The notes beneath the pieces are model-generated. The model saw only the letters and a program-made list of their open reading frames with translations. It searched no databases and had not been told where the DNA came from. Of a stretch of 64,000 nt of DNA, positions 8,308 through 18,194 are shown in pieces; the first letter of the stretch is position 1, and every line of letters begins with the position of its first letter. The DNA is from an uncultured Bacteroidales bacterium (GTDB lineage Bacteria > Bacteroidota > Bacteroidia > Bacteroidales > P3): NCBI GenBank assembly GCA_900318835.1, contig ONLW01000007.1, positions 24,070 through 88,069 on the forward strand. Direction: 5' to 3'. Both the position numbers and the translations under genes were made by a program.

Positions 8308-9612
8308 TTATTGTTTATTCAAAAGGTTTTCTAATGCTGTCTGGGCGGAAATGACGTTCATCACGGCTTGAATGTAGCTGTTCTGGGCAGCGATGATGTC
8401 GTTGGACGAGGTTGTGACCTCGAGGCTGGAGGCGCGTCCGTATTTATATTTCTCGCTCACATTGGCGAAGACACGCTGGGTGACCTCGAGGTTGCGATGC
8501 TGTATGTCGTAGGTCTCAAGAGCCGACGCAAGGTCGTAACGCAGCTGGTTGTACTGCACCAGCAGGCCGTCTTCGGCTTGCTTCTTGCTATTCTGGGTCT
8601 CCTGAAGGGCTATGCGGGCGCTCTTGATGTTGGCGTAGCGGGTGCCGGAGGTGACCAGGGGCCAAGAGATGGAGATTCCCACCATGTTGGGGGGCGTCAT
8701 GTTCATACCTTCTTCCTTGCCGAAATAGGTCTTGGCACTATATTGATAGTAGGCCGAGAGGGTGGGGAGGAAGTCCATCCACGCCATATTTACGTTCTTT
8801 CTGGCAATTTCTTCGTTTTTTTCGAGCAGTTGATAGTTGTAGTTCTTCTCGATTTCGAACGACTCGTTGAGGAATGCCAGAGCGCCATCGACGTTGAGAA
8901 TCTGTTCCACGGGGGTGGTGAGCTCAATGGTGGCGTTGACATCGGCACCCAACTGTATCAGCAATGAGTTGCGGAGCATCTGCAGTGAGCGGTTGGTGGC
9001 GTTGATGCTGCTGCGTAGTGTGGCCACCTGCACCTGTAGTTTGTCGGCGTCCACCTGCTCGGCAGCACCTACGTTGACGGCCTCCTGGCTTGTGGTGGCG
9101 AGGCGTTCGAGGTTGGCGAGGCTGGAATCCAGCAGGCCCACAGTCTCTTCCATGATGAGGATAGAGACATAGATGTTTTTCACTTGTGAGCGAGTGCTCT
9201 GCTCGGTCTGTTGACGCGTGATGTCGGTCATCTCCATGGCTATGTTCTGTAGCATGGTACCCACAATCTGGCTACCGGTGAGGGCCACGGCTGCAGTGAT
9301 GCTAAAGCTGCCCGAAGGATTGAGGGGAATGGAAATGGAGGTTCCACCCATGCCCATGTGCATTTCGTAACCGAGCATGTTCTGGTAGTCGAATCCTGCT
9401 TTGACGGTGGGCAGCATGGAAGAGAGGGTCTTCCAGCGGTCGAGCTCGGCCTTCTTCACATCAAGGTCGGCGTTCTTCATCGTGGCATTGTGCTCGACGG
9501 CATACTGCTGAGCTTCATCCAGAGTGAGGCGCAGGGATTGCGTCTGCTGGGCTGTGGCGGAAAGGCCGAGGGAAGCGACGATGAGTGCTAATGTCAGTCT
9601 TTTTAATTTCAT
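8308..9612 (-). CDS. TolC family outer membrane efflux protein
   Basis: 434 residues, signal peptide MKLKRLTLALIVASLGLSATA ending before QQTQSLRL. It contains the two repeated outer-membrane-efflux halves with long heptad helices, for example LRLTLDEAQQYAVEHNATMK near the N-terminus and the second-half segment QAEDGLLVQYNQLRYDLASA. It forms the outer-membrane tunnel of the efflux system. It lies 13 bases downstream of the tetR gene and 6 bases upstream of the adaptor, so the four or five genes form one minus-strand operon under the repressor. Confidence 0.93.
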   Translation of the reverse strand: MKLKRLTLALIVASLGLSATAQQTQSLRLTLDEAQQYAVEHNATMKNADLDVKKAELDRWKTLSSMLPTVKAGFDYQNMLGYEMHMGMGGTSISIPLNPSGSFSITAAVALTGSQIVGTMLQNIAMEMTDITRQQTEQSTRSQVKNIYVSILIMEETVGLLDSSLANLERLATTSQEAVNVGAAEQVDADKLQVQVATLRSSINATNRSLQMLRNSLLIQLGADVNATIELTTPVEQILNVDGALAFLNESFEIEKNYNYQLLEKNEEIARKNVNMAWMDFLPTLSAYYQYSAKTYFGKEEGMNMTPPNMVGISISWPLVTSGTRYANIKSARIALQETQNSKKQAEDGLLVQYNQLRYDLASALETYDIQHRNLEVTQRVFANVSEKYKYGRASSLEVTTSSNDIIAAQNSYIQAVMNVISAQTALENLLNKQ

Positions 9613-9625
9613 TTTATATTAATAC

Positions 9626-10285
9626 TTATTTATTATTATCGTTTTTGTCTTCCTGCATCGCGAGTTCTTCTATTATTTGACGGAAATGAGGCTCCGATTG
9701 CTCATAACGCTCGATAGTTTCGATGGTCATCAAGCCTCGCATAAAGGTAAAGCATATCTCGTTGATTTTTCTGGCGTAGGCGATGGGGTCCGAGACTTCC
9801 GACATCCGTCGTTGTTGGATGAGGTCGCAGATGAAGTCGATGGCCACATCTATGTCGGCATCGGAGCGCAGGTAGTTGTGCTGGCGCACATAGTCCATGC
9901 CATGTTGTATCATTGTACGCATGGATTCGGTGTGAATCTTGAAGTAACGGTCGTGGATTTCAGGATAGTAGCGTTCTGATTCCTCGATGAGCCTGTGGTA
10001 GCGGTGGTTGCTGTAGACGTTGGCACGGAGCATGTACATGGCCACCAGTAACGGTTCATCTACCTTATTGTGGGCTTTGCGGTGCATGTCGTTGATGCGG
10101 TCGTGCACGCGCATCAGGCATTCCGATAGCAGTTCCTCTTTATTGGCAAAGGTTTCGTAGAGGGTGCGCTTCGACATGTGGAGCGACTGGGCGATATCGT
10201 CCATCGTCACCCCTTTGCAACCGCGCGAACTGAACAGTTGCAATGCCGATTCTACGATTTTTTCTCTTATCTCTTCTGATGCCAT
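9626..10285 (-). CDS. TetR/AcrR family transcriptional regulator of the efflux operon
   Basis: 219 residues. Residues 4-50 form the TetR helix-turn-helix (IVESALQLFSSRGCKGVTMD, IAQSLHMSKRTLYETFANKE). The C-terminal ligand-binding half is helical and unassigned. As first gene of the efflux operon it most likely represses its own operon and is released by a pump substrate. A 30-base inverted repeat at 10327-10356, between the -7 element and the start codon, is a good candidate operator. The ligand cannot be told from sequence. Confidence 0.92.
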   Translation of the reverse strand: MASEEIREKIVESALQLFSSRGCKGVTMDDIAQSLHMSKRTLYETFANKEELLSECLMRVHDRINDMHRKAHNKVDEPLLVAMYMLRANVYSNHRYHRLIEESERYYPEIHDRYFKIHTESMRTMIQHGMDYVRQHNYLRSDADIDVAIDFICDLIQQRRMSEVSDPIAYARKINEICFTFMRGLMTIETIERYEQSEPHFRQIIEELAMQEDKNDNNK

Positions 10286-10326
10286 TTGTTTGTAAGTTGT
10301 TGCTTATCAGTTATAGACAAACAAAT

Positions 10327-10356
10327 ATCGCTTTCTCCACAAGGCGGAAAAGCGAT
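10327..10356 (-). promoter_or_regulatory. candidate TetR operator
   Basis: Imperfect inverted repeat, ATCGCTTTC on one side and GAAAAGCGAT on the other, 30 bases in total. It sits immediately downstream of the -7 box of the efflux operon, where a bound TetR dimer would block transcription. Confidence 0.6.
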
Positions 10357-10365
10357 GCAAAGATA
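10357..10365 (-). promoter_or_regulatory. -7 element of the efflux operon promoter
   Basis: TATCTTTGC on minus (GCAAAGATA on plus) is an exact match to the Bacteroidota -7 consensus TAnnTTTG, 72 bases upstream of the tetR start codon. The -33 region is T-rich but lacks a clean TTTG. Confidence 0.7.
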
Positions 10366-10428
10366 CGAATAAAACTGGAAAAACTGATGAAGTTTTCCGA
10401 GTTTTCTATTAAAAAAACTTAAAGGAGA

Positions 10429-10725
10429 TTATTTCTCTTTTTGTACAGGAATGGGCTGTAGGGTGCCGATTTGTACCTTCATGCGGGCTCCGGGAGCAGC
10501 TTCAACGGTGGCCATCGATCCCTCGCGACTGACGAAAGTGACGTGGATGCCGTCGGCGGTCATCAGGCGGTCGCCTTTTTTCAGGCTGTCGCGGTAGGCC
10601 TGTTCCTTTTTGGCCTTTTGGCTCTGCGGGCGGATGAGGAAGAGGTAGAACACGGCTATCATCAGTACAATCATGATGGCGGTTTTCCAACCGTTGGCAA
10701 TGTCCAGGAGTATGAATTCAGTCAT
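10429..10725 (-). CDS. yajC: preprotein translocase subunit YajC
   Basis: 98 residues from the ATG at 10725. One membrane helix (residues about 11-32, KTAIMIVLMIAVFYLFLIRP) is followed by the conserved RPQSQKAKKEQ and the small cytoplasmic domain (GDRLMTADGIHVTFV). It is an accessory subunit of the Sec-YidC membrane translocation machinery. The frame extends upstream to 10839, but that extension overlaps the divergent gene's 5' region and has no YajC similarity, so the shorter start is preferred. It stands alone and is divergent from the MurL-like gene. Confidence 0.9.
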   Translation of the reverse strand: MTEFILLDIANGWKTAIMIVLMIAVFYLFLIRPQSQKAKKEQAYRDSLKKGDRLMTADGIHVTFVSREGSMATVEAAPGARMKVQIGTLQPIPVQKEK

Positions 10726-10828
10726 ATCGTTGTCTATTTTTTTGTTGATGTGGTAAAAACGCCTCGAATCCTTTTTTATTGCATAAATGGTACAATATTT
10801 TTTTGTCTCCGTCGTTAAAAGAATTAGT

Positions 10829-12163
10829 ATGAATGACATGAATGCAAAATATCGGGAGTTGCGGGAGCGTTATCCAGAGTTTGAATATTTGGCTTATCAT
10901 CATGAGGTCACAGAAAAAGGATTGCGCCTGTGGTTTGATTTCCGCATGGGCGAGGTGGAGTTCCATCCTGAGGCTCTGTTTGAGGCTCGCCCTTTTCTCA
11001 ATCTTAAGGCCGTGAATCTTGACCGTTTGGTCTTCGATATCGGCATGATTGAACTGATAAGCTACTGGAAATGCGCATGTACGCCGACGGTCAAGGTCTC
11101 CTGCGGCAGTCTTGCCGACGAGCAGATAGCCTTTTGGAAAAAACTCTACTGGAATGGTCTGGGAGAGTTTTTCTACACCAATGGAATCAACTCGAACGTC
11201 ACTGACTTTATGAATATTGAGGGGACACAGCGCTCCCTGCCCGCAGGTGTTTTTATTGAGAAACGCGACTCGTATCTGGTGCCGGTTGGCGGCGGAAAGG
11301 ACAGTGTTGTTACCCTTGAACTGCTCCGCCGAGCAGGAAAAACTATCCGTCCGCTAATCATGAACCCTCGCGGAGCCACCACGGAGTGTGCCCGCGTAGC
11401 GGGATTTCCGATGGAGGAGGTGTTGGTCATTCGTCGTAAGATTGACCCCGTTTTGCTGGATCTCAACGCTCAAGGATACCTCAACGGACACACGCCTTTC
11501 TCGGCCATGCTGGCATTTTACACACGCCTGGCTTCGGCCTTGAGTGGCATTCCCAACGTGGCTTTGAGCAACGAGAGTTCTGCCAACGAAAGCACCGTGA
11601 TTGGCACTTCGGTGAACCATCAATACAGCAAGAGCCTGGAGTTTGAGGATGATTTTCGCTGCTACTGCCCAGGATTCAACTATTTCAGCTTCCTTCGTCC
11701 GCTCTCCGAGTTGCAGATTGCCATGCTCTTCAGCCGATTTACGGCCTACCATGATGTCTTCCGCAGCTGCAATGTGGGCAGCAAGCAGGACATCTGGTGC
11801 GGACATTGTGCCAAATGCCTTTTTGCCTACATCATCCTCGCGCCCTTCATTGAGCCAGAACGACTGAATCAGATCTTCGGCAAGTCGATGCTCGATGACA
11901 TTTCTTTACGGCTTGAGTTTGAACAACTTATAGGCGAGGCCGAAACCAAGCCATTTGAGTGCGTGGGCACCGTCGGCGAGGTTCGCCAAGCCCTTGCGAT
12001 GACTATCGACTGCTGGTATAATGTGGGTCGCAGGCCAGCCCTCCTGGAGAATTTGGAAATACGAGAAAGTCTAGTGCAACTAGACAAACTAGCGAATCTA
12101 GGCAACCTCACCTCCGAAGAACGCTTAATCCTTCAACAAGCATGTACCGAGAAGAACAACTGA
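10829..12163 (+). CDS. murL: probable MurL: UDP-MurNAc-L-Ala-L-Glu epimerase
   Basis: 444 residues from the ATG at 10829 (an upstream in-frame ATG at 10787 lies in the divergent promoter region). The PP-loop VGGGKDS near residues 153-159 binds ATP; a Cys-rich segment SCNVGSKQDIWCGHCAKC lies near 310-330. The MurL family described in Xanthomonas uses ATP to invert the terminal L-Glu of UDP-MurNAc-L-Ala-L-Glu, in place of free D-Glu made by MurI. The assignment rests on the PP-loop architecture and on the 22-base overlap with a MurD-like ligase. The last part (12071-12106) is a 9-base CTAG array coding for LVQLDKLANLGN-like sequence. Another ATP-pyrophosphatase role is possible. Confidence 0.72.
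   Translation: MNDMNAKYRELRERYPEFEYLAYHHEVTEKGLRLWFDFRMGEVEFHPEALFEARPFLNLKAVNLDRLVFDIGMIELISYWKCACTPTVKVSCGSLADEQIAFWKKLYWNGLGEFFYTNGINSNVTDFMNIEGTQRSLPAGVFIEKRDSYLVPVGGGKDSVVTLELLRRAGKTIRPLIMNPRGATTECARVAGFPMEEVLVIRRKIDPVLLDLNAQGYLNGHTPFSAMLAFYTRLASALSGIPNVALSNESSANESTVIGTSVNHQYSKSLEFEDDFRCYCPGFNYFSFLRPLSELQIAMLFSRFTAYHDVFRSCNVGSKQDIWCGHCAKCLFAYIILAPFIEPERLNQIFGKSMLDDISLRLEFEQLIGEAETKPFECVGTVGEVRQALAMTIDCWYNVGRRPALLENLEIRESLVQLDKLANLGNLTSEERLILQQACTEKNN
12071..12106 (+). repeat. 9-base CTAG array inside murL
   Basis: CTAG at 12071, 12080, 12089 and 12098, exactly 9 bases apart, in frame with the coding sequence so that each unit adds three codons near the C-terminus. Confidence 0.8.
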
Positions 12164-13392
12164 AAGCCCTGCTTGAAGGTCGCAGGATATTGATTGCCGG
12201 CTACGGTCGCGAGGGTAAGAGCGCGGAACGACTTGTCCAGCGGCTTGTGCCCAATGTCGAATATGTCATTGCCGATGGCAACGAGCAGATTGCCACCGAG
12301 GCATCCAAAGATTATGACTTGATAATCAAGAGTCCCGGTGTGCCTATGCGTGTCATGGGTGGGGTGGAGTGCTCGTCACTCACCGACCTTTTCCTGCAGG
12401 TCTATGGCGACATGACCATTGGCGTCACCGGCACTAAGGGCAAGTCCACCACCGCCAGCCTCATCCACCACCTGCTACCAGGTAGCATCCTGGCTGGCAA
12501 CATTGGTATTCCGTTGTTCGATATTCTCGACGAACTTCGCGAGGATTCTATTGTGGTGGCGGAACTCAGTTGTCACCAGCTTGAGAATATCCATCGCGCA
12601 CCGCATACCTCGGTGCTTCTCAACCTCTTCCAGGAGCACCTCGACCACTACGAGAACTACCTCGGCTACAAGATGGCCAAGCTCCAGATAGCCCTTCGCC
12701 AGCATCCTGGCGACCATTTCTTCTATTGCACCGACAATGCCGAGCTCGCCGACCTCGTCGCGCAGCATTCCGCAGCCATTGCCTCAGTCGTGCACCCTTA
12801 TTCCATCAATGGTGTCTCCGTCGATGAGAGCACGCTCCTCGACGCTTGTCCCCTCGATGGCGAGCATAACCGCAGCAATGCCCTTGTGGCCTGCCGCGTG
12901 GCATCGCTTGTGACGCGTCAGCCACTTAAAACTTACAGCTTAAAACTTAAAACCTTCCAAGGGTTGCATCACCGCATGGAGAAAATAGGCGTGTATAAAG
13001 GTGTCACATGGTACGACGACAGCATCTCCACCATCCCCGCCGCCGCCATCGCCGCCGTACGCGCCCTCGGCCGTGTCGACACACTCATCCTCGGTGGCTT
13101 CGACCGTGGCATCGACTATACGCCTCTCGTCGACTTCCTGAAAGAAAACCCGATAGCGAACCTTGTTTTCGTCGGACAAGCGGGCCGCAGGATATACAAT
13201 CTCCTTTCACCTTTCACCTCTCACCTTTCACCTTTAATAGAGGACGACTACACCAAGATTGTCCCATGGTGTGCCGAGCATACGCCACAGGGTGGGGTAG
13301 TGCTGCTCTCGCCTGCCGCCGCCAGCTATGACGCTTTTAAGAACTTCGAGGTGCGCGGAGACTTCTACAGGGAACAGATTCTAAAGCTATGA
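12142..13392 (+). CDS. murD: MurD-type ligase, probably MurD2 (adds L-Glu)
   Basis: 416 residues. N-terminal nucleotide-binding domain (ILIAGYGREGKSAERL), ATP-loop GVTGTKGKSTTASL near 93-106, catalytic ELSCHQLE near 140, NLFQEHLDHY near 158, the Lys of YKMAKLQIA as carbamate candidate, HRME near 277 and YDDSISTIPAAAIAAV in the C-terminal domain. Classic MurD enzymes have DSKATN-like sequence there; DSI(S/A)T.P is the variant I associate with the MurD2/actinobacterial branch. It begins inside the murL-like gene, a coupling expected if it makes the MurL substrate. Two 7-base arrays (12925-12952, 13204-13231) add low-complexity residues such as LKTYSLKLKT and LSPFTSHLSP. Confidence 0.82.
   Translation: MYREEQLKALLEGRRILIAGYGREGKSAERLVQRLVPNVEYVIADGNEQIATEASKDYDLIIKSPGVPMRVMGGVECSSLTDLFLQVYGDMTIGVTGTKGKSTTASLIHHLLPGSILAGNIGIPLFDILDELREDSIVVAELSCHQLENIHRAPHTSVLLNLFQEHLDHYENYLGYKMAKLQIALRQHPGDHFFYCTDNAELADLVAQHSAAIASVVHPYSINGVSVDESTLLDACPLDGEHNRSNALVACRVASLVTRQPLKTYSLKLKTFQGLHHRMEKIGVYKGVTWYDDSISTIPAAAIAAVRALGRVDTLILGGFDRGIDYTPLVDFLKENPIANLVFVGQAGRRIYNLLSPFTSHLSPLIEDDYTKIVPWCAEHTPQGGVVLLSPAAASYDAFKNFEVRGDFYREQILKL
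12925..12952 (+). repeat. four-unit 7-base array (CTTAAAA) inside murD
   Basis: CTTAAAA, CTTACAG, CTTAAAA, CTTAAAA: four 7-base units encoding a Lys/Leu/Thr-rich stretch. The AT-rich composition stands out from the surrounding GC-rich codons. Confidence 0.75.
13204..13231 (+). repeat. four-unit 7-base array (CTTTCAC) inside murD
   Basis: CTTTCAC, CTTTCAC, CTCTCAC, CTTTCAC plus a partial fifth unit. The same unit recurs inside the RlmI-like gene (31637-31664) and tsaB (33897-33924). Confidence 0.8.
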
Positions 13393-14474
13393 TTGATTAC
13401 AAGGAGATTCGGTATCAGCTCCATGAGCATCCGCAGACGGCTGGCTACGAGCAGTTTGCACATGATTTGATTGTCAAGCATCTGCAATCGCTTCATCCCG
13501 ACAAGGTGTATACCAATGTTGGGGGCTATGGTGTAATCGCTGTTTGGGGGGTAGATCCCGCTGTTCCCACTGTTGCCTTCCGTGCCGACAATGATGCCCT
13601 GCCCATTGGCCACCGCTGCGGCCACGACGGCCACACGACAATATTGTTGCGGTTGGCAGAGCTTGTTGACGCTGCCAACAGTGACGTCAACAAACTCCTT
13701 CTTTGGCAGCCTGCCGAGGAGACGGGCACTGGCTCTCGTGCTGTGCTTGAGACGGGCATCCTTCAGCTGTATAACATCAAGGCTTTCTATGCTCTGCATA
13801 ACCTCCCCGGCTATCCGTTGGGCACCGTCGTCCTTTGTCCGAGGACATTTGCCGCCGCCTCAACGGGCGTTGTCTACCACCTCGATGGGCGTGAAACCCA
13901 TGCTTCGACACCCGAAATGGGCTTGAATCCAGGAATGGCTATCGCCGAGATAATCAATAGGTTTGATGGGTTTAATGGGGCGGGTGCTCCCGCTGAGCAT
14001 TATAGTGGGGAGTTTCGTCAGTCCACACTCATCTGTGTCCGTATAGGGCAGCCGTCTTTCGGCACCTCGGCCGGTCACGGCGAGGTGATGTTCACCCTCC
14101 GTGCCTTCACCAATAGCGAAATGGAGAGGATGTTGGCTGATGCCAACAACATGGTGGCTGAGGTTGCAGAGCGCTATGGGCTGACGGTCAGCCGCTCGCT
14201 GGTGGAGCCTTTTCGCGCTACGGAGAACAACCCAGACTGCGTGAATGCAATAGAAAAAGCGGCAAATGAATTGCCGCTAAATATTCAGTATCAAGAAACT
14301 CCCAACCGCTGGAGCGAAGACTTCGCCGAGTATCTGTTGGAGTTCAAGGGAGCCATGTTCGGTATCGGCAGTGGCGAAACCCATGCCGAGCTTCATCATC
14401 CCGATTACGACTTCCCCGACGACCTCATTGAGCCCGCCGCCCAACTTTTTTTACGCCTCAGCTCTTCTTTTTAG
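13389..14474 (+). CDS. M20 family metallopeptidase / amidohydrolase
   Basis: 361 residues. Metal-binding positions typical of M20D (hippurate/N-acyl amino acid amidohydrolase type) are seen: RCGHDGHT near residue 74, the catalytic QPAEETGTG near 108, HNLPGYPLG near 137 and the final GSGETHAELHHPDYDF. It should hydrolyse an N-acyl amino acid or small peptide; the substrate is unknown. The start codon overlaps the murD stop (ATGA), so it may be co-transcribed with the cell-wall pair and act on a wall-derived amide, but that is inference. The 3' end overlaps the converging lipoprotein gene by 17 bases. A short 9-base array lies at 13957-13983. Confidence 0.88.
   Translation: MIDYKEIRYQLHEHPQTAGYEQFAHDLIVKHLQSLHPDKVYTNVGGYGVIAVWGVDPAVPTVAFRADNDALPIGHRCGHDGHTTILLRLAELVDAANSDVNKLLLWQPAEETGTGSRAVLETGILQLYNIKAFYALHNLPGYPLGTVVLCPRTFAAASTGVVYHLDGRETHASTPEMGLNPGMAIAEIINRFDGFNGAGAPAEHYSGEFRQSTLICVRIGQPSFGTSAGHGEVMFTLRAFTNSEMERMLADANNMVAEVAERYGLTVSRSLVEPFRATENNPDCVNAIEKAANELPLNIQYQETPNRWSEDFAEYLLEFKGAMFGIGSGETHAELHHPDYDFPDDLIEPAAQLFLRLSSSF
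13957..13983 (+). repeat. 9-base array (ATGGGTTTA type) inside the M20 peptidase gene
   Basis: ATAGGTTTG, ATGGGTTTA, ATGGGGCGG: three 9-base units in frame, related to the array at 4013-4048. Confidence 0.6.
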
Positions 14475-15099
14475 AAAGGGTGCTGGTTTTGCCAGTGTTT
14501 TTAGTGGTGCCAGTTTTCTTCTCCAGCGTGATGTAGTTGGGGAAAGGAACCTGCGTGGTACCGACCGAGAGGCTGGGTTTCACACGGAGACCCACCTTCG
14601 ACGAGGTGCCGTCGGAGGTGAAGCTGCTGGCGAAATTCTTCAGCGCATCCAAACCTTTTTTCGAGAACAGCTGGCCGAGGTCAGTGCTCACCGGCAGCGG
14701 CACCATGGTGGTGGTGCTGGGCTTGATGGTGTAGCTGCGACTGTTGACGCCGTTGGCGATGTCGGTGCCGTCGATGGCCAGAATCCAGTCGAGTGCCGTC
14801 ATGGCGGCTTGCGTCTTGGTGGGATTGGTGATGTCGACGTTGACGTCGAGGGCCAGCGGCACCTGTTTGCTCTGGTAGGCCGCCACGAGTTTCACAATGT
14901 CGGTGGCCGACAGGTTGCCCTGAGTCAGGTTTTTAACATTTACGCCCGCCACGCTTACGTTGGAAACGTTTTTGAGGGCGAATTCACAATTGGCTAAGTT
15001 GGCCACAGAGGAAAATTGCGAGGCAAGTTGATTGATTACATCGCACGAACTCAGCAGGATAGAACCTGCCATAACTAAAGCAAGGGTTATCTTTTTCAT
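14458..15099 (-). CDS. LEA2-like envelope lipoprotein
   Basis: 213 residues with lipoprotein signal (MKKITLALVMAGSILLSSCD; Cys 19). The centre, with FALKNVSNVSVAGVNVKNLT and the strand pattern PLALDVNVDITNPTKTQAAM, resembles LEA type 2 (WHy-like) beta-sandwich domains common in Bacteroidota lipoproteins. The C-terminal tail is basic and low in complexity (KKTGTTKNTGKTSTLSKKKS). Probably periplasmic, anchored to a membrane; the function is unknown. Convergent with the M20 gene, 17 bases overlap. Confidence 0.72.
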   Translation of the reverse strand: MKKITLALVMAGSILLSSCDVINQLASQFSSVANLANCEFALKNVSNVSVAGVNVKNLTQGNLSATDIVKLVAAYQSKQVPLALDVNVDITNPTKTQAAMTALDWILAIDGTDIANGVNSRSYTIKPSTTTMVPLPVSTDLGQLFSKKGLDALKNFASSFTSDGTSSKVGLRVKPSLSVGTTQVPFPNYITLEKKTGTTKNTGKTSTLSKKKS

Positions 15100-15144
15100 G
15101 CTGCAAAAATACTACTTTTTTCGGATATGGGAGGAAAAAAATCC

Positions 15145-15270
15145 ATCCCACCGACGTACCATCACCCTATCATCTCCGACCATGGTCGATGATGGTACGG
15201 AGATGGTACGGAATTGATACGGTTTTGGGTCGGTGTTGGTCCCTATGAGGTATTGAGTATCAGTAATTTA
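15145..15270 (+). repeat. 11-base-unit palindromic intergenic element, copy 2
   Basis: Same family as 3485-3597. Left units complementary to the right units, centre GACCATGGTC at about 15177-15186, right part with GGTACGG-type units, GGGTCGGTGTTGG, then CCCTATGAG and a GAGTATCAG tail. It lies between divergent genes, its end about 90 bases upstream of the glnS -7 box. Confidence 0.75.
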
Positions 15271-15337
15271 TGTGGTGTTTATAGTAAAGATGTTATATTA
15301 TTGATTATCAATATCTTGGGTTTTGTTCAGAAAAAAG

Positions 15338-15369
15338 TTTGCAGAGGTGGGATTTTTTGTGTATTTTTG
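15338..15369 (+). promoter_or_regulatory. glnS promoter
   Basis: TTTG at 15338-15341, 20 bases, then TATTTTTG at 15362-15369: a Bacteroidota -33/-7 pair, 54 bases before the glnS ATG. Confidence 0.75.
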
Positions 15370-15423
15370 TAGATTGATTTTTGATAATTATATATATATA
15401 AATATAATAGTATTCAATTTGTT

Positions 15424-17118
<1,695 letters not shown>

Positions 17119-17124
17119 TACAAG

Positions 17125-17700
17125 ATGAGTACACCATACCTTATATTGTTGGCTGTCATTGCAGCGGCGTGCTTGTTTTTCGCTCGGCGGAAGAAGGAGG
17201 AGGAAAAAAGTAGTGACTTCGAGGAAAAGACGAAGGTGGATGCCGAGCGTGTCATTTGTGTCTACGACATGGATAAAGAGCGTTTGCAGGAAACCATTGA
17301 CGGGTTCATCAATATGTATTCCGACAATGGTGACGTGGAGCGTCCGACAGTCAGGCATGAGGGTATATATTATCGGCTTTCCTTTAGCTCGAAGGTGGAC
17401 TATGTCTCCTTGGCTTACTGGGTCAACTATCTTGTTTATTGCGACGAAAAGCAGCTGCAGCGCTTCATGGTGCGCGGATGGTATCCTTTTGGAGAGGTGC
17501 TGATTAAAGGCAAAATGATGCCTTTCAGCAACCAGACCGTAATGCTCTATGTGGACAGGGAGGACAAAGAATGCGACAACATCTCCTTAGTCACCCCCGA
17601 CGGCAACCATTACCTACAGCCATTCGCCATCAGTGGCAATCTTAAGCTCCTCGACCAAGGCAGCGAGAGTTATCAGCCATTGCCGCAGGTGCCGGATTAA
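17125..17700 (+). CDS. hypothetical single-pass membrane protein
   Basis: 191 residues. An N-terminal membrane helix (YLILLAVIAAACLFFA, residues 5-20) is followed by a charged linker (RRKKEEEKSSDFEEK) and a soluble domain of about 150 residues with aromatic strands (YYRLSFSSKVDYVSLAYWVN). I do not recognise the family. It starts 6 bases after glnS, so it is probably co-transcribed. A cytoplasmic domain tethered to the inner membrane is the simplest topology. Confidence 0.7.
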   Translation: MSTPYLILLAVIAAACLFFARRKKEEEKSSDFEEKTKVDAERVICVYDMDKERLQETIDGFINMYSDNGDVERPTVRHEGIYYRLSFSSKVDYVSLAYWVNYLVYCDEKQLQRFMVRGWYPFGEVLIKGKMMPFSNQTVMLYVDREDKECDNISLVTPDGNHYLQPFAISGNLKLLDQGSESYQPLPQVPD

Positions 17701-17742
17701 CAACGACTATACAATAAATCAGACAATCTGTTTTATAGTGGC

Positions 17743-18177
17743 ATGGATAAGATACGGTACATAAACCTTTGTATTGTGGAGTTCGGCAAGCGGAATGGCA
17801 TGCCTGCAGCGTTAGCGTTCAACTATCTGAACAAATACAAAGGTTTCTATTTTCTTGACCGTAACTATGAGGCAGAGCATTTGCTGCCATTGGACGACAC
17901 TCTGACCGACCTCGCCGAATACTGTAGACGTCACGGAGGGACCTCTTTGGCACAGAACGAGCCAAGCATCACACAGGATCAGTTGCAGTTTATCATCAAC
18001 AGCGATGTGGAGCATATTGTCAGCCGACTACAGGGCGAGAAAGGAATGCCATTGGACGAAGGTTTTAACTGTGTATATAACTCCAATACCTACAAGAAAT
18101 TGTTGAATGTTGACACCGGCCTTTATTTACAGAGTGCCGACTACATATATGACTACCTGAAAGAAGAGCTTTGTTGA
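17743..18177 (+). CDS. DUF3791-like small protein
   Basis: 144 residues, two modules. Residues 1-65 (INLCIVEFGKRNGMPAALAF ... YCRRHGG) resemble DUF3791, a short domain often encoded beside toxin-like genes in gut bacteria. Residues 75-144 (QFIINSDVEHIVSRLQ, ending TGLYLQSADYIYDYLKEEL) look like a second small helical module seen in similar loci. No signal peptide. It heads a run of three small genes (17743-18871) with short gaps. An antitoxin-type or regulatory role is inference from family context. Confidence 0.6.
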   Translation: MDKIRYINLCIVEFGKRNGMPAALAFNYLNKYKGFYFLDRNYEAEHLLPLDDTLTDLAEYCRRHGGTSLAQNEPSITQDQLQFIINSDVEHIVSRLQGEKGMPLDEGFNCVYNSNTYKKLLNVDTGLYLQSADYIYDYLKEELC

Positions 18178-18194
18178 TGTAAAACGACGATTGT

